A stretch of DNA of 19,389 nt from contig JBKGZW010000044.1 of the NCBI GenBank assembly GCA_046543225.1, forward strand, positions 1 through 19,389, in the 5' to 3' direction. This DNA comes from SKKL01 sp046543225. Lineage in GTDB: Bacteria; Actinomycetota; Acidimicrobiia; Acidimicrobiales; SKKL01. The translations under genes were made by a program, and so were the position numbers. The notes below the pieces were generated by a model. The model did no database searches, was not told the DNA's origin, and was given only the letters and a program-made list of their open reading frames with translations. Numbering within the stretch: the stretch's first letter is position 1; every line of letters begins with the position of its first letter. Shown one piece after another: positions 1 to 7,807 of this stretch.

Positions 1-68
1 GCGAGATCGACCGGCTCGTCCTGCGCCACGAGCCCGACGCGCTCCGGCTCGTGCTGCCACCGCGCTGA
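1..68 (+). CDS. 3' end of an unidentified gene
   Basis: An open frame enters from the left edge with its first complete codon at position 3. It reads EIDRLVLRHEPDALRLVLPPR and stops at TGA 66-68. Only 21 residues are visible, which is too few to assign a family. High GC at third codon positions and the lack of any competing gene support it as the true end of an upstream gene. It converges on the phosphodiesterase gene on the other strand. Function unknown. Confidence 0.5.
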   Translation, partial: EIDRLVLRHEPDALRLVLPPR

Positions 69-96
69 GGTCGGGGACCTTCGCCCCCTACTGGCC

Positions 97-110
97 CTAC
101 CCACCGGTAG
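97..110. terminator. weak hairpin between convergent genes
   Basis: CTACC (97-101) pairs with GGTAG (106-110) around a 4-nt loop, in the short spacer between two convergent genes. A second small hairpin, AGGTC/GACCT, lies at 68-80. Neither is followed by a T-run. The position is right for a bidirectional terminator, but the stems are only 5 bp. Confidence 0.25.
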
Positions 111-123
111 ATGGGCTGCCCGT

Positions 124-831
124 TCAAGATCGCCGGCCGAGGGCGGCCAGCGCCACGTCGGGGACGTTGGTGACGATGCCGTCGACCCCCAGCTCGGCGA
201 GTCGCCGCATCTCGTGGGGATCGTCGACGGTCCAGGTGTTGACGAAGAGCCCAGCCTCGTGGGCGCGTTCGACCAGCGAGGCATCCACCATGGCCCAGTG
301 GGGATGGATGCCTGCGTGTCCGTGGGCGGCGGCACGGTCAACCAGCACCTCGGCGCGGTCCGCACCCACCACGAGCCATGCCGTGCGCAGCCTCGGCTCG
401 AGGCCCCGCACCCGTTCGATGGCGGCGAAGCCGAACGAGGACACCACGATCTGCTCCACGAGCCCCATGGCGACCACGGTGTCGACGACGTGATCGGCCA
501 TCGCCTGGTCGGGGTCGAAGTCGGGGTCGGTGGCGAGGTTCTTGATCTCGATGTTCACCTCCATGCCCGCACACGCCTCGAGCGCCTCGGCCAGTCGGGG
601 CACGCCGGCAGGGATCTCGGCAGCATCGAGCCCGCAGATCAACCGCCCGTCGGGCAGGTGCGCGTCGTGGCACACCACCCCGACGCCGTCGCGGGTGCGG
701 CGTACATCGAGCTCGACCGCGTCGGCGCCGATCGCCCGGGCAGCCTCGAACGCGGCGATGGTGTTCTCGGGTCGACGGGCCGATGCCCCCCGATGAGCGA
801 TGACATCGGTCACAAATCGCCGTTCTAGCAT
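124..831 (-). CDS. glycerophosphodiester phosphodiesterase (GDPD family)
   Basis: Predicted to hydrolyse glycerophosphodiesters, or a related phosphodiester, to glycerol-3-phosphate and an alcohol. The protein is about 235 aa. It begins with the family hallmark IAHRG (His13, Arg14), followed by PENT, the metal-binding ELD (Glu40, Asp42), a second catalytic His55 in VCHD, an EIK strand motif, and the closing NTWTVDD and GVDGIVTN segments of a GDPD TIM barrel. No signal peptide is visible, so it is probably cytoplasmic. The start is uncertain: ATG 831 is used here. A GTG at 867 would put the start inside a perfect palindrome (854-868). A GTG at 813 is preceded by a TAGAAC box and would also give an intact domain. 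It is divergent from whiB1. Confidence 0.88.
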   Translation of the reverse strand: MLERRFVTDVIAHRGASARRPENTIAAFEAARAIGADAVELDVRRTRDGVGVVCHDAHLPDGRLICGLDAAEIPAGVPRLAEALEACAGMEVNIEIKNLATDPDFDPDQAMADHVVDTVVAMGLVEQIVVSSFGFAAIERVRGLEPRLRTAWLVVGADRAEVLVDRAAAHGHAGIHPHWAMVDASLVERAHEAGLFVNTWTVDDPHEMRRLAELGVDGIVTNVPDVALAALGRRS

Positions 832-852
832 GAACTTTTGGTTGCGGGACCC

Positions 853-881
853 TTGTGGGGACCCCACATGACCGCTACGGT
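853..881 (+). promoter_or_regulatory. candidate whiB1 promoter
   Basis: TTGTGG (853-858) and TACGGT (876-881) are separated by 17 bp, the ideal spacing for a housekeeping sigma factor. Transcription would start near 888, giving whiB1 a leader of about 70 nt. The -35 and spacer are overlapped by the palindrome at 854-868. Prediction by eye only. Confidence 0.4.
854..868. promoter_or_regulatory. perfect 15-bp palindrome, candidate operator
   Basis: TGTGGGG-A-CCCCACA is a perfect inverted repeat with a single central base, placed between the divergent phosphodiesterase and whiB1 genes. It covers the predicted whiB1 -35 box and spacer, so a bound dimeric regulator would block that promoter. The cognate protein cannot be told from the sequence. 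Confidence 0.4.
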
Positions 882-925
882 TGCCAAGTCCCCAATGAGT
901 GTTCGCGCGTTCCCGGGCACTCTCA

Positions 926-941
926 TGTGAACCAAGTCACG
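926..941. promoter_or_regulatory. CRP/FNR-like binding site in the whiB1 leader
   Basis: TGTGA-N6-TCACG matches 9 of 10 positions of the CRP consensus TGTGA-N6-TCACA. In Mycobacterium tuberculosis, whiB1 is a known target of the CRP homologue Rv3676, so the site fits its gene. Here it lies 16 nt before the GTG start, and downstream of the predicted -10 box, where it would be expected to repress unless another promoter is used. Confidence 0.45.
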
Positions 942-957
942 AACGCGTGGAGGTGTC

Positions 958-1269
958 GTGGCCCTGACCAGCCCGCTCTCGGTGTTGTCGCTCAACGCCG
1001 AACCCAACGAATCCGACTGGCGCAAGCTCGCCGCGTGTCGAGATACCGATCCCGACCTGTTCTTCCCGGTCGGCACCACCGGCCCGGCGATCGAACAGAT
1101 CGAGAACGCCAAGGCCGTGTGCCAGACCTGCGATGCCCAGGTACCCTGCCTGGAGTTCGCACTCACCACCAACCAGGACTCAGGCGTCTGGGGTGGCACC
1201 TCCGAGGAGGAGCGCCGCAAGTTGCGCCGCCAGTGGATGGCCCGCCGACGCGCACAAGCCGCCTCATAG
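958..1269 (+). CDS. whiB1: WhiB-family Fe-S transcription regulator, WhiB1-like
   Basis: Small (103 aa) actinobacterial regulator that binds a 4Fe-4S cluster and typically acts with the housekeeping sigma factor, sensing NO or redox state. The four cluster cysteines are present: Cys27 (AACRD), Cys55 and Cys58 (CQTC) and Cys64 (VPCLEF). The GVWGG turn (76-80) and a basic C-terminal tail for DNA binding (RRKLRRQWMARRR) follow. The GTG start is set by a strong GGAGGTG ribosome site at 949-955. The gene is convergent with pdtaS, the arrangement of mycobacterial whiB1 and pdtaS, which supports the WhiB1 assignment over other WhiB subgroups. A CRP-like site and a palindrome lie upstream. Confidence 0.92.
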   Translation: MALTSPLSVLSLNAEPNESDWRKLAACRDTDPDLFFPVGTTGPAIEQIENAKAVCQTCDAQVPCLEFALTTNQDSGVWGGTSEEERRKLRRQWMARRRAQAAS

Positions 1270-1337
1270 GGCGTCGCACCCGATAGCATCGTCTCAGACC
1301 GACGGCTCGGAGCGCTCCCCCCGCACTCCGCCGTCGT

Positions 1338-1365
1338 GCCGGCCCCCCGCCTGCGGGGGGCCGGC
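1338..1365. terminator. strong bidirectional hairpin between whiB1 and pdtaS
   Basis: An 11-bp perfect, all-GC stem (GCCGGCCCCCC at 1338-1348 with its complement at 1355-1365) closes a 6-nt loop. It sits between two convergent stop codons. There is no T-run, as is common in high-GC actinobacteria. It should serve both strands. Confidence 0.75.
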
Positions 1366-1377
1366 TCGCGTCCGGCC

Positions 1378-2973
1378 TCAGCTCGCCGAGGGCTCGGCCG
1401 GTGAGGCTGACGGGACCACCACGGCGGGCATCTCACCGGTGGGACGCCGCAGCATCTCGTCGTCGCCGGACAGCCACGCGCCGTCGAGCTGCACGGTCAG
1501 CTCGACGATCGCTCCCGGGCGGGGTGTGCCCGGCTTGGCCGTGCGGACCGTGAACGTCCCGCCGAGCTCGGTCTCGACCAGGGTGCGCACGATGGTGAGG
1601 CCGAGGCCGGCGTTGGTGGCCAGGTCGAAGTCGGGCGCCAAGCCCACGCCGTCGTCGATCACCGAGACGCTCAGTCGGTGGTCCTCGTTCGACAGCGTGA
1701 CCTTGACGTGACCGCCCGGAAGGCCGGCCTCGGGCGGGTAGGCGTGCTCGACCGCGTTCTGCAGGAGCTCGTTGAGGACCACCGCCAACGGAGTGACGAC
1801 CTGGGCGGGAAGGCGTCCGGCATCGCCGTCGACCCGGAAGTAGATCGGTTGTTCGGGCGACACCATGCTCTCCTCGGCCATCCGCAGGATCGGCCGGAGG
1901 ATCTCGAGGAAGGGGACGTCGTCCTCGGAGTTGCGGGACAAGGTCTCGTGCACCAGGGCGATCGATCGGATCCGGCGGACCGACTCCTCGATGGCGGCAC
2001 GGGCCTCGACGCTCGCGAGCCGGCGGCCGTGCAGGCGCAGCAACGACCCGATGGTCTGCAGGTTGTTCTTCACCCGGTGGTGGATCTCGCGGATGGTCGC
2101 GTCCTTCGAGAGCAGCAACCGGTCCCGGCGCCGCAGATCGGAGATGTCTCGACAGACCAGCACCGCCCCTGTCACCTCACCGCCCTCGAGCAGCGGGATG
2201 CAGCGGAAGACCACCGTGGTCTCGAGGCCCCGTTCGACCTCACGGGTGACCGGCAACTTGTTGGCATAGGCCGAGCGCACGATCCGCTCGTCGAACCCGT
2301 AGTCGACCAGGCGCATGCCCTCGGTGTTGCCGTGGATGCCGATCCGGTGCAGCGCGGAGATGGCGTTGGGCGAGGTGAACTCGACCCGACCGCCGCGATC
2401 GAGCAGCACGACACCGTCACCCACCCGGGGCGGTTCCTCGCTGTCGGACTCCTCGGTCCCGTAGGGGTAGTCACCGGCGGCGATCATCGCCGCCAACCGG
2501 TGGAAGATCGCGACATAGGTGCGCTCGAGCTCACCGGGTTGGCGCCCCACCAGCGGCGCCGAATCGCGGGTCATGATGCCGATGACCTCACCGTCGCACT
2601 GCACCGGGATGCACTGGACCCGGACCCGCTCGCGGATCGAGGTCACGGTGATCTCATCTTCGATGATCTGGCCGTGGCGGGCGGTGCGCGCCACCAGCGG
2701 GCGCTCCTCGGCGGTCATCACCTCGCCGACGAGGTCGTTGCGGTAGAGGGTCTGGCTGGTGGTGGGGCGGATGTGGCCGAGCACCACGAACCGTTGCCCC
2801 TCGCCCTCCAGCGCGACCGCGTGCTCACCCCGATCGACCTGAGTGAACAGCAACAGGTCGGCGAAGCAGAAGTCGGCGAGCAGTCCCCAACCGGCGACCA
2901 AGCGCTGGAGGTGCTCGACGGCCGCGCGATCGAGGGTGGTGTGCTGGCGCGCGAGTTCAGCGAGGCTGGCCAT
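1378..2973 (-). CDS. pdtaS: PdtaS-type sensor histidine kinase (GAF-PAS-HisKA_2-HATPase)
   Basis: Soluble sensor kinase of 531 aa with no membrane segment. Residues 1-165 form the N-terminal GAF-like sensor, about 185-285 a PAS domain (ending in the VCRDIS strand), and about 290-365 the HisKA_2 dimerisation domain with EIHHRVKNNLQ, where His299 is the likely phospho-acceptor. The ATPase domain runs to about 495, with the N-box around Asn401/Asn406, the G1 box DDGVG (440-444) and GLGLTIV (456-462). Domain order and length match mycobacterial PdtaS, which phosphorylates the RNA-binding antiterminator PdtaR. No PdtaR gene is in this window. A Pro/Ser-rich tail of about 30 residues is extra. Expression looks leaderless, with a TAGCAT box 6 nt before the ATG. 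It is convergent with whiB1. Confidence 0.9.
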   Translation of the reverse strand: MASLAELARQHTTLDRAAVEHLQRLVAGWGLLADFCFADLLLFTQVDRGEHAVALEGEGQRFVVLGHIRPTTSQTLYRNDLVGEVMTAEERPLVARTARHGQIIEDEITVTSIRERVRVQCIPVQCDGEVIGIMTRDSAPLVGRQPGELERTYVAIFHRLAAMIAAGDYPYGTEESDSEEPPRVGDGVVLLDRGGRVEFTSPNAISALHRIGIHGNTEGMRLVDYGFDERIVRSAYANKLPVTREVERGLETTVVFRCIPLLEGGEVTGAVLVCRDISDLRRRDRLLLSKDATIREIHHRVKNNLQTIGSLLRLHGRRLASVEARAAIEESVRRIRSIALVHETLSRNSEDDVPFLEILRPILRMAEESMVSPEQPIYFRVDGDAGRLPAQVVTPLAVVLNELLQNAVEHAYPPEAGLPGGHVKVTLSNEDHRLSVSVIDDGVGLAPDFDLATNAGLGLTIVRTLVETELGGTFTVRTAKPGTPRPGAIVELTVQLDGAWLSGDDEMLRRPTGEMPAVVVPSASPAEPSAS

Positions 2974-2979
2974 GGCCCA

Positions 2980-2985
2980 ATGCTA
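2980..2985 (-). promoter_or_regulatory. -10 box of a leaderless pdtaS promoter
   Basis: Minus-strand TAGCAT lies 6 nt before the pdtaS ATG, so transcription should start at or within a base or two of the A. No Shine-Dalgarno sequence precedes the ATG and no clear -35 is seen. Confidence 0.5.
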
Positions 2986-3031
2986 CGGCGGAGTCAGGCC
3001 CGGCCGGTCGCCGCCGCTCGAACGGGGGTGT

Positions 3032-3274
3032 TCAGGCGTCGACGGTCTCGGAGCGGGAGGTCTCCCACTTGGCCCAGCAGGTTGGGCAGTGCTGGTACAT
3101 CACCTCGTGCACCACATCGATGCGATCGAGGTAGCCGTAGTCGCCGCAGTCGGGGCAGCGGGTCGGAAAACCCCACTCGACCTTGGGTGCCTTCTCTGCG
3201 GTGAGGTCGATGACCGCCGCGTCCTGCGCCTCGGGGCTCTCGACCTTGTCCTTGGCCCTCTTGAACAGTCCCAT
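3032..3274 (-). CDS. small zinc-ribbon protein of unknown function
   Basis: 80-aa protein with a basic N-terminus (MGLFKRAKDK), an acidic linker, and two CxxC knuckles: Cys40/Cys43 (CPDC) and Cys63/Cys66 (CPTC). This is a treble-clef or zinc-ribbon layout with 19 residues between the pairs. A second cluster of aromatics (WGF, YGYLD, WAKWE) surrounds the knuckles. The ATG is set by a GGAGGAG ribosome site. A TACGAT box at 3319-3324 (minus strand) is a candidate -10. It is followed 58 nt later by pdtaS, which has its own promoter. No function is assigned. It could bind nucleic acid or protein. Confidence 0.8.
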   Translation of the reverse strand: MGLFKRAKDKVESPEAQDAAVIDLTAEKAPKVEWGFPTRCPDCGDYGYLDRIDVVHEVMYQHCPTCWAKWETSRSETVDA

Positions 3275-3365
3275 CGTGGCTCCTCCAGCTTCCGCCGTCA
3301 GTTGTGGCTTCCGGATGGATCGTACCCCGATCAGCGCTCCAAGGATAGGTCATTGGGCCCAGTTT

Positions 3366-4574
3366 TCACAGAGAGCGTTCACCCCACAGGTCGACGCCCA
3401 GCGCCAGCAGACCGGTCAGATCCGACACATCGGACTCGAGGTAGGGCACCGTGACCACCTGCCCGGCCCGGCGGGCCAGCTCCGACCGCAGCTCGGACTC
3501 GCGCCGGGCGACCGCGGCGAAGTTGGCGAAGCTCTCACCGACCTCGCCCAGCATGCGCGACAGCTGGCGTGGGTCCCCCAGGGCGGGGACCTGCGCGGCG
3601 AGGTGCTCGGCGACCTCTCCCCGGCGCTCGGCCAGACACCGCGCCATCGCCTGGTTCTCGCTCCGCAGCAGCGACTCCGGCAGGACCTTGTTGGCCACCA
3701 CGCCCCCGAGCGACAGGTCGCGGGCGATGAGCTCGTCGATGAAGTACCGGGCCTCGCGCGTCGGGGCCGGTTCGAGGGTGCTGACCACCACGAACGCCGT
3801 ACGGGGGTCACCCAACAGCCGCGCCACCGAGTTGGCCCGCTCGACGAACCCCTCGTACATCGTCTGGAAGAGGATGAAGAACTCGGCGATGTCCTCGAGG
3901 AACTGCGACCCCAGGATCCGGTCGGCGATCGTGTAGAACGGGCGCGACGCGGCGGTGAGCATCCTCGACCGGGCCGGTGCGATCAGCCACCGCAGCAGCC
4001 GGCTGGAGAAGAAGTCGGCCATGCGCTCGGGTGCGTCGAGGAAGTCGATGGCGTTGCGGGTCGGTGGGGTGTCGACCACCACCAGGTCGTAGCGGCCCGA
4101 CCGGTGGATCTCATAGAGCCGTTCCATGGCGATGTAGTCGTGGCTCTGGACGAACCGACCGGTGATGTTCTGGTAGAGCGGGTTCTCGAGGATGGCGTCG
4201 CGGGTCTCGTCGTCGGGGGCGTGGGTGGCGACCAACTCGTCCCACGACGCCTTGGTGTCGAGCATGGCCGCCCACAGCTCGCCCCGGGGGTGCACCCCGC
4301 TGGCGGCCCAGGCCTCGGCCGGCACCTGCACCTCGACGTTGCCGAGCTCCTCGAGGCCGAGGGCGGTGGCCAACCGGCGGGCGGGATCGATGGTGAGCAC
4401 CAGCACCCGACCACCCATCTCGGCGGCGGCCATCGCCGCCGCCGCGGCCGCGACCGTGGTCTTGCCCACCCCGCCCGAACCGCAGGTGATGACGATCTCA
4501 CGTGCTGCCAGCACACCGGCGAGGCCCTCGGCGCCGGGATCGGTGGTGGCCGCGCCCGCGGATCGTGTCGCCAT
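3366..4574 (-). CDS. ArsA/Get3-like P-loop ATPase, subunit with altered Walker A
   Basis: 402-aa SIMIBI-class ATPase. The Walker A motif is CGSGGVGKTT (31-40): Ser33 stands where ArsA and Get3 have the signature lysine of KGGVGK. The switch region reads LTIDPARR, and the switch II region DTPPTRNAIDFLDAP. A long hydrophobic helical insert follows (FFSSRLLRWLIAP to FFILFQTMYEGF), resembling the client-binding region of Get3. The cysteine triad used for arsenite in ArsA is absent, so arsenic transport is unlikely. It starts 1 nt after the stop of the partner ATPase gene. The pair corresponds to the Rv3679/Rv3680 type of actinobacterial heterodimer, which is implicated in handling hydrophobic or membrane proteins. 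Client unknown. Confidence 0.82.
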   Translation of the reverse strand: MATRSAGAATTDPGAEGLAGVLAAREIVITCGSGGVGKTTVAAAAAAMAAAEMGGRVLVLTIDPARRLATALGLEELGNVEVQVPAEAWAASGVHPRGELWAAMLDTKASWDELVATHAPDDETRDAILENPLYQNITGRFVQSHDYIAMERLYEIHRSGRYDLVVVDTPPTRNAIDFLDAPERMADFFSSRLLRWLIAPARSRMLTAASRPFYTIADRILGSQFLEDIAEFFILFQTMYEGFVERANSVARLLGDPRTAFVVVSTLEPAPTREARYFIDELIARDLSLGGVVANKVLPESLLRSENQAMARCLAERRGEVAEHLAAQVPALGDPRQLSRMLGEVGESFANFAAVARRESELRSELARRAGQVVTVPYLESDVSDLTGLLALGVDLWGERSL

Positions 4575-4575
4575 C

Positions 4576-5580
4576 TCAGTACCCCAACTCGTCTTCGAGG
4601 GCGTCGGCCACCCGCGAGGTGGCCCTGGCGCCGTGGGTCCGGGTGAACAGCTCGGGGACCATCAGCAGCGGGACGTCGCGGTCGAGACCCTCACGCAACG
4701 CCGTGAGATGGGTGGCTCGGGCCCGGCGCAGCTGGACAGCCAGCTCGGCGGCGTCGAGCACCGCTTCGACCACCGCGGCGTCGGCCGGAGGTGCCGGCGA
4801 CCCGCCGGTGGCCTCCACCGCCTCGGCGATGGCCTCGCGGTGTTCGGGGGTCCGCATCGCCTCGAAGCGCTCCTGCTCGCGATGGCCGAACAGCTCTGGC
4901 AGCACCCGGTTGGCCACCACCGCCGCCAGCGCCACCTTGGTCTGGGTGCGCAGTCGCTCGGCGAGCTCGACCGTCTCGACCACCGGCATCTCCTCGGGGG
5001 TGCTGACGATCACCACGCCGGTGCGATCCGGGTCGTGCAGGATGTCCTGCATCCATCCGGTCTGCTCCCTCACCACACCGACCTTGACCAGCTCCTCGAT
5101 GGCCTCGGGCGCGCCCAGCTGGGCGACGACGTGTCCACTGGCCGACGCGTCGACCACCACCAGGTCGTAGTGGTCCTCGCGCACCTCCCAGGCGACCTTG
5201 CCCACGGTGAGGATCTCGCGGACGCCCGGCGCGGCGTTGGCGACGAAGTCGAAGCTGCGCGCCAGCGGCCCGATGCGGGCGATGAGCGGAAGGCGGACGT
5301 GCAACCTCAGGTACTCCCGCAGCGACTCCTCGGTGGTGAGGGTCATCAGGTGCAGTCGGGGCTGCACCTCGCGGGGTTCGAAGCTGGTGGGGCCGGTCTC
5401 GAAGAAGCGGGCGAGATCGCCCTTGGCGTCGACCTCGCACAAAAGCGTTCGCTTGCCCCGGGCCGCGGCCAGCGAGGCGATCGCGGCACTGATCGCCGTC
5501 TTGCCGACGCCACCCTTCCCGGTGACGAACAGCAGGCGCCGGTCGAGCAGGTCGACCGCCACCTCAGGGGCCTGCGCCAC
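4576..5580 (-). CDS. ArsA/Get3-like P-loop ATPase, subunit with canonical Walker A
   Basis: 334-aa partner of the following ATPase. It keeps the full deviant Walker A motif GKGGVGKT (21-28, signature Lys22), CEVDAKGDLARFF in switch I, and VVVDASASGHVVAQL where ArsA proteins have DTAPTGH. Relative to its neighbour it is shorter and lacks the long hydrophobic insert. The GTG start at 5580 is preceded by GGAG about 10 nt away, and the frame upstream is closed by a stop near 5607. The single-nucleotide spacing to the next gene implies translational coupling and 1:1 production, consistent with a heterodimer. The DUF3107 gene is 26 nt upstream, so the three genes probably form one transcript. Confidence 0.82.
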   Translation of the reverse strand: MAQAPEVAVDLLDRRLLFVTGKGGVGKTAISAAIASLAAARGKRTLLCEVDAKGDLARFFETGPTSFEPREVQPRLHLMTLTTEESLREYLRLHVRLPLIARIGPLARSFDFVANAAPGVREILTVGKVAWEVREDHYDLVVVDASASGHVVAQLGAPEAIEELVKVGVVREQTGWMQDILHDPDRTGVVIVSTPEEMPVVETVELAERLRTQTKVALAAVVANRVLPELFGHREQERFEAMRTPEHREAIAEAVEATGGSPAPPADAAVVEAVLDAAELAVQLRRARATHLTALREGLDRDVPLLMVPELFTRTHGARATSRVADALEDELGY

Positions 5581-5606
5581 GCAGGGGGCGCTCCGGCACC
5601 GGGGAC

Positions 5607-5837
5607 CTAGCCCCCGAAGCCGATGCGGCGGGAGTCGCTCGGGCTGCCGATCTCGACGTAGGCGATCTTGGAGGTCGGCACCGCAACCTGGCGGCCACGA
5701 CGATCGGTCAGCCAGAGCACCGAGCCCTCCTCGGCGAGGGTCCGTTCGATGTGGGCCCGAAGCTCACCGGCATCGGTGTCCTCGGCGAGCTCGACTTCGA
5801 CTTCACGGGCCTGGGAGACCCCGATGCGGACGTCCAC
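5607..5837 (-). CDS. DUF3107 family protein
   Basis: 76-aa protein beginning VDVRIGVSQAREVEVEL and ending with the conserved KIAYVEIG strand, matching the actinobacterial DUF3107 family (about 75 aa; mycobacterial TB9.4 type). The predicted fold is a beta-alpha-beta-beta sandwich with no catalytic residues obvious. The correct start is GTG 5837, directly behind a strong AGGAGG ribosome site (5842-5847). A much longer open frame running upstream to 6110 overlaps mrp and is not real. Its place ahead of the ArsA pair suggests shared regulation or function, which is inference. Role unknown. Confidence 0.85.
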   Translation of the reverse strand: MDVRIGVSQAREVEVELAEDTDAGELRAHIERTLAEEGSVLWLTDRRGRQVAVPTSKIAYVEIGSPSDSRRIGFGG

Positions 5838-5856
5838 GCTTCCTCCTGTCGACGAG

Positions 5857-5878
5857 TCGCCGCCATCGTAGGCGGCGA
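5857..5878 (-). promoter_or_regulatory. hairpin with an embedded -10-like box between mrp and the DUF3107 gene
   Basis: TCGCCGCC (5857-5864) and GGCGGCGA (5871-5878) form a perfect 8-bp stem. On the minus strand the 6-nt loop reads TACGAT, a good actinobacterial -10 sequence about 20 nt before the DUF3107 ribosome site. It may terminate mrp transcripts, start DUF3107 transcripts, or both. Confidence 0.4.
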
Positions 5879-5895
5879 GGGACCACGAACCGTTC

Positions 5896-7038
<1,143 letters not shown>

Positions 7039-7061
7039 GCAGAACAGCTCCTCGGATTTCT

Positions 7062-7075
7062 CCTATACGGATAGG
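7062..7075. promoter_or_regulatory. palindromic operator between mrp and the sufR-like gene
   Basis: CCTAT-ACGG-ATAGG is an inverted repeat with 5-bp arms. Flanking TTCT and AGAA extend the symmetry if one base is bulged. It directly abuts the TAGAAT -10 box of the regulator gene and lies in the only 49 bp between two divergent starts. A dimeric winged-helix regulator bound here would control both genes. This is the probable site for the adjacent regulator. Confidence 0.6.
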
Positions 7076-7081
7076 TAGAAT
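7076..7081 (+). promoter_or_regulatory. -10 box of the leaderless sufR-like gene
   Basis: TAGAAT ends 6 nt before the GTG at 7088, so the transcript should begin at the start codon. No Shine-Dalgarno sequence is possible in the remaining sequence and no clear -35 is seen, which fits a promoter governed by the adjacent operator. Confidence 0.6.
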
Positions 7082-7087
7082 ATCGAC

Positions 7088-7807
7088 GTGGACCGCGAAC
7101 CCCTCAATCCGACCGACTTCGCGTCCGCCGTCACCGCCATCACCTCGGCCTTCGGCGACCCCACCCGGCGCGCCATCTACCTGTTCGCCCACGAGGCCCC
7201 CGACGGCGTGACCGCCTCCGCCGTCGCCGAGCGCTTCGATCTGCACGCCAACGTGGCCCGCCACCACCTCGACAAGCTCGCGGCCGGCGGGTACCTCGAG
7301 GTCACCTCTGTGCGGGCACCCGGCAGGGGTGCGGGGCGTCCGTCCAAGCGCTACCGGGCCATCGCCCCCACCATCGACCTCGACATCGCGGTCCGCCACG
7401 ACGACATCATGGTCGGGTTGCTGGGCAAGGCACTCTCGCGACTCGGCCCCGAGGCGGCGGCCGAGATCGCCGAAGAGGTCGGCGTCGAGTACGGCCGTCA
7501 CATGGCCGCCGCCATGGGCGACACCGGCGAGGGCCAGCGCTCGTTCCGGACCTCCCTGCACGCCGTGGCCGACGCGCTGTCGGCGCACGGGTTCGCCGCC
7601 CACGCCGAACAGCACGGCGACCAGCTCCGCATCGTGTCCGACCACTGCCCCTTCGGCGATGCCGCGATCGAGCACCCGGTCATCTGCGCGGTCGACCGCG
7701 GGATGGTCGCAGGCATGCTCGACACCCTCTACGGCACCACCAACACCGAGATCGAGTCGTCGGTGGCGCTCGGCGGCGAGCAGTGCGTGACCGCGGTCGA
7801 GGCGTGA
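7088..7807 (+). CDS. SufR-like winged-helix Fe-S regulator
   Basis: 239-aa regulator. Residues about 12-92 form an ArsR/MarR-like winged helix (FGDPTRRAIY; HANVARHHLDKLAAGGYLEV; wing GRGAGRPSKRYR). The C-terminal domain carries cysteines spaced C187-X12-C200-X32-C233 within SDHCPFG, HPVICAVDRG and GEQC, like the cluster-binding part of SufR, the repressor of Fe-S assembly genes. It is predicted to bind DNA with a cluster and release it when clusters are scarce. It appears leaderless from GTG 7088. The stop overlaps the cysteine desulfurase start (GTGA), and mrp is divergent, both Fe-S functions, which supports the call. The classical sufBCD genes are not in view. Confidence 0.82.
   Translation: MDREPLNPTDFASAVTAITSAFGDPTRRAIYLFAHEAPDGVTASAVAERFDLHANVARHHLDKLAAGGYLEVTSVRAPGRGAGRPSKRYRAIAPTIDLDIAVRHDDIMVGLLGKALSRLGPEAAAEIAEEVGVEYGRHMAAAMGDTGEGQRSFRTSLHAVADALSAHGFAAHAEQHGDQLRIVSDHCPFGDAAIEHPVICAVDRGMVAGMLDTLYGTTNTEIESSVALGGEQCVTAVEA

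Noticed and set aside
832..867. GTG 867 as start of the phosphodiesterase
   Set aside because: It lies within a perfect palindrome overlapping the whiB1 promoter, has no ribosome site, and adds residues that are not part of the GDPD fold. Not fully excluded.
1678..3204. Long open frame on the plus strand opposite pdtaS
   Set aside because: It runs antisense through a kinase with intact catalytic motifs, and its translation is rich in Arg, Asp, Gly and His with no domain. High-GC genes commonly leave the opposite strand open.
3366..5580. Arsenic resistance operon, because of two ArsA-like ATPases
   Set aside because: No arsB, arsC, arsD or acr3 is nearby, and the arsenite-binding cysteine triad is absent. 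A Get3-like protein-handling role fits better.
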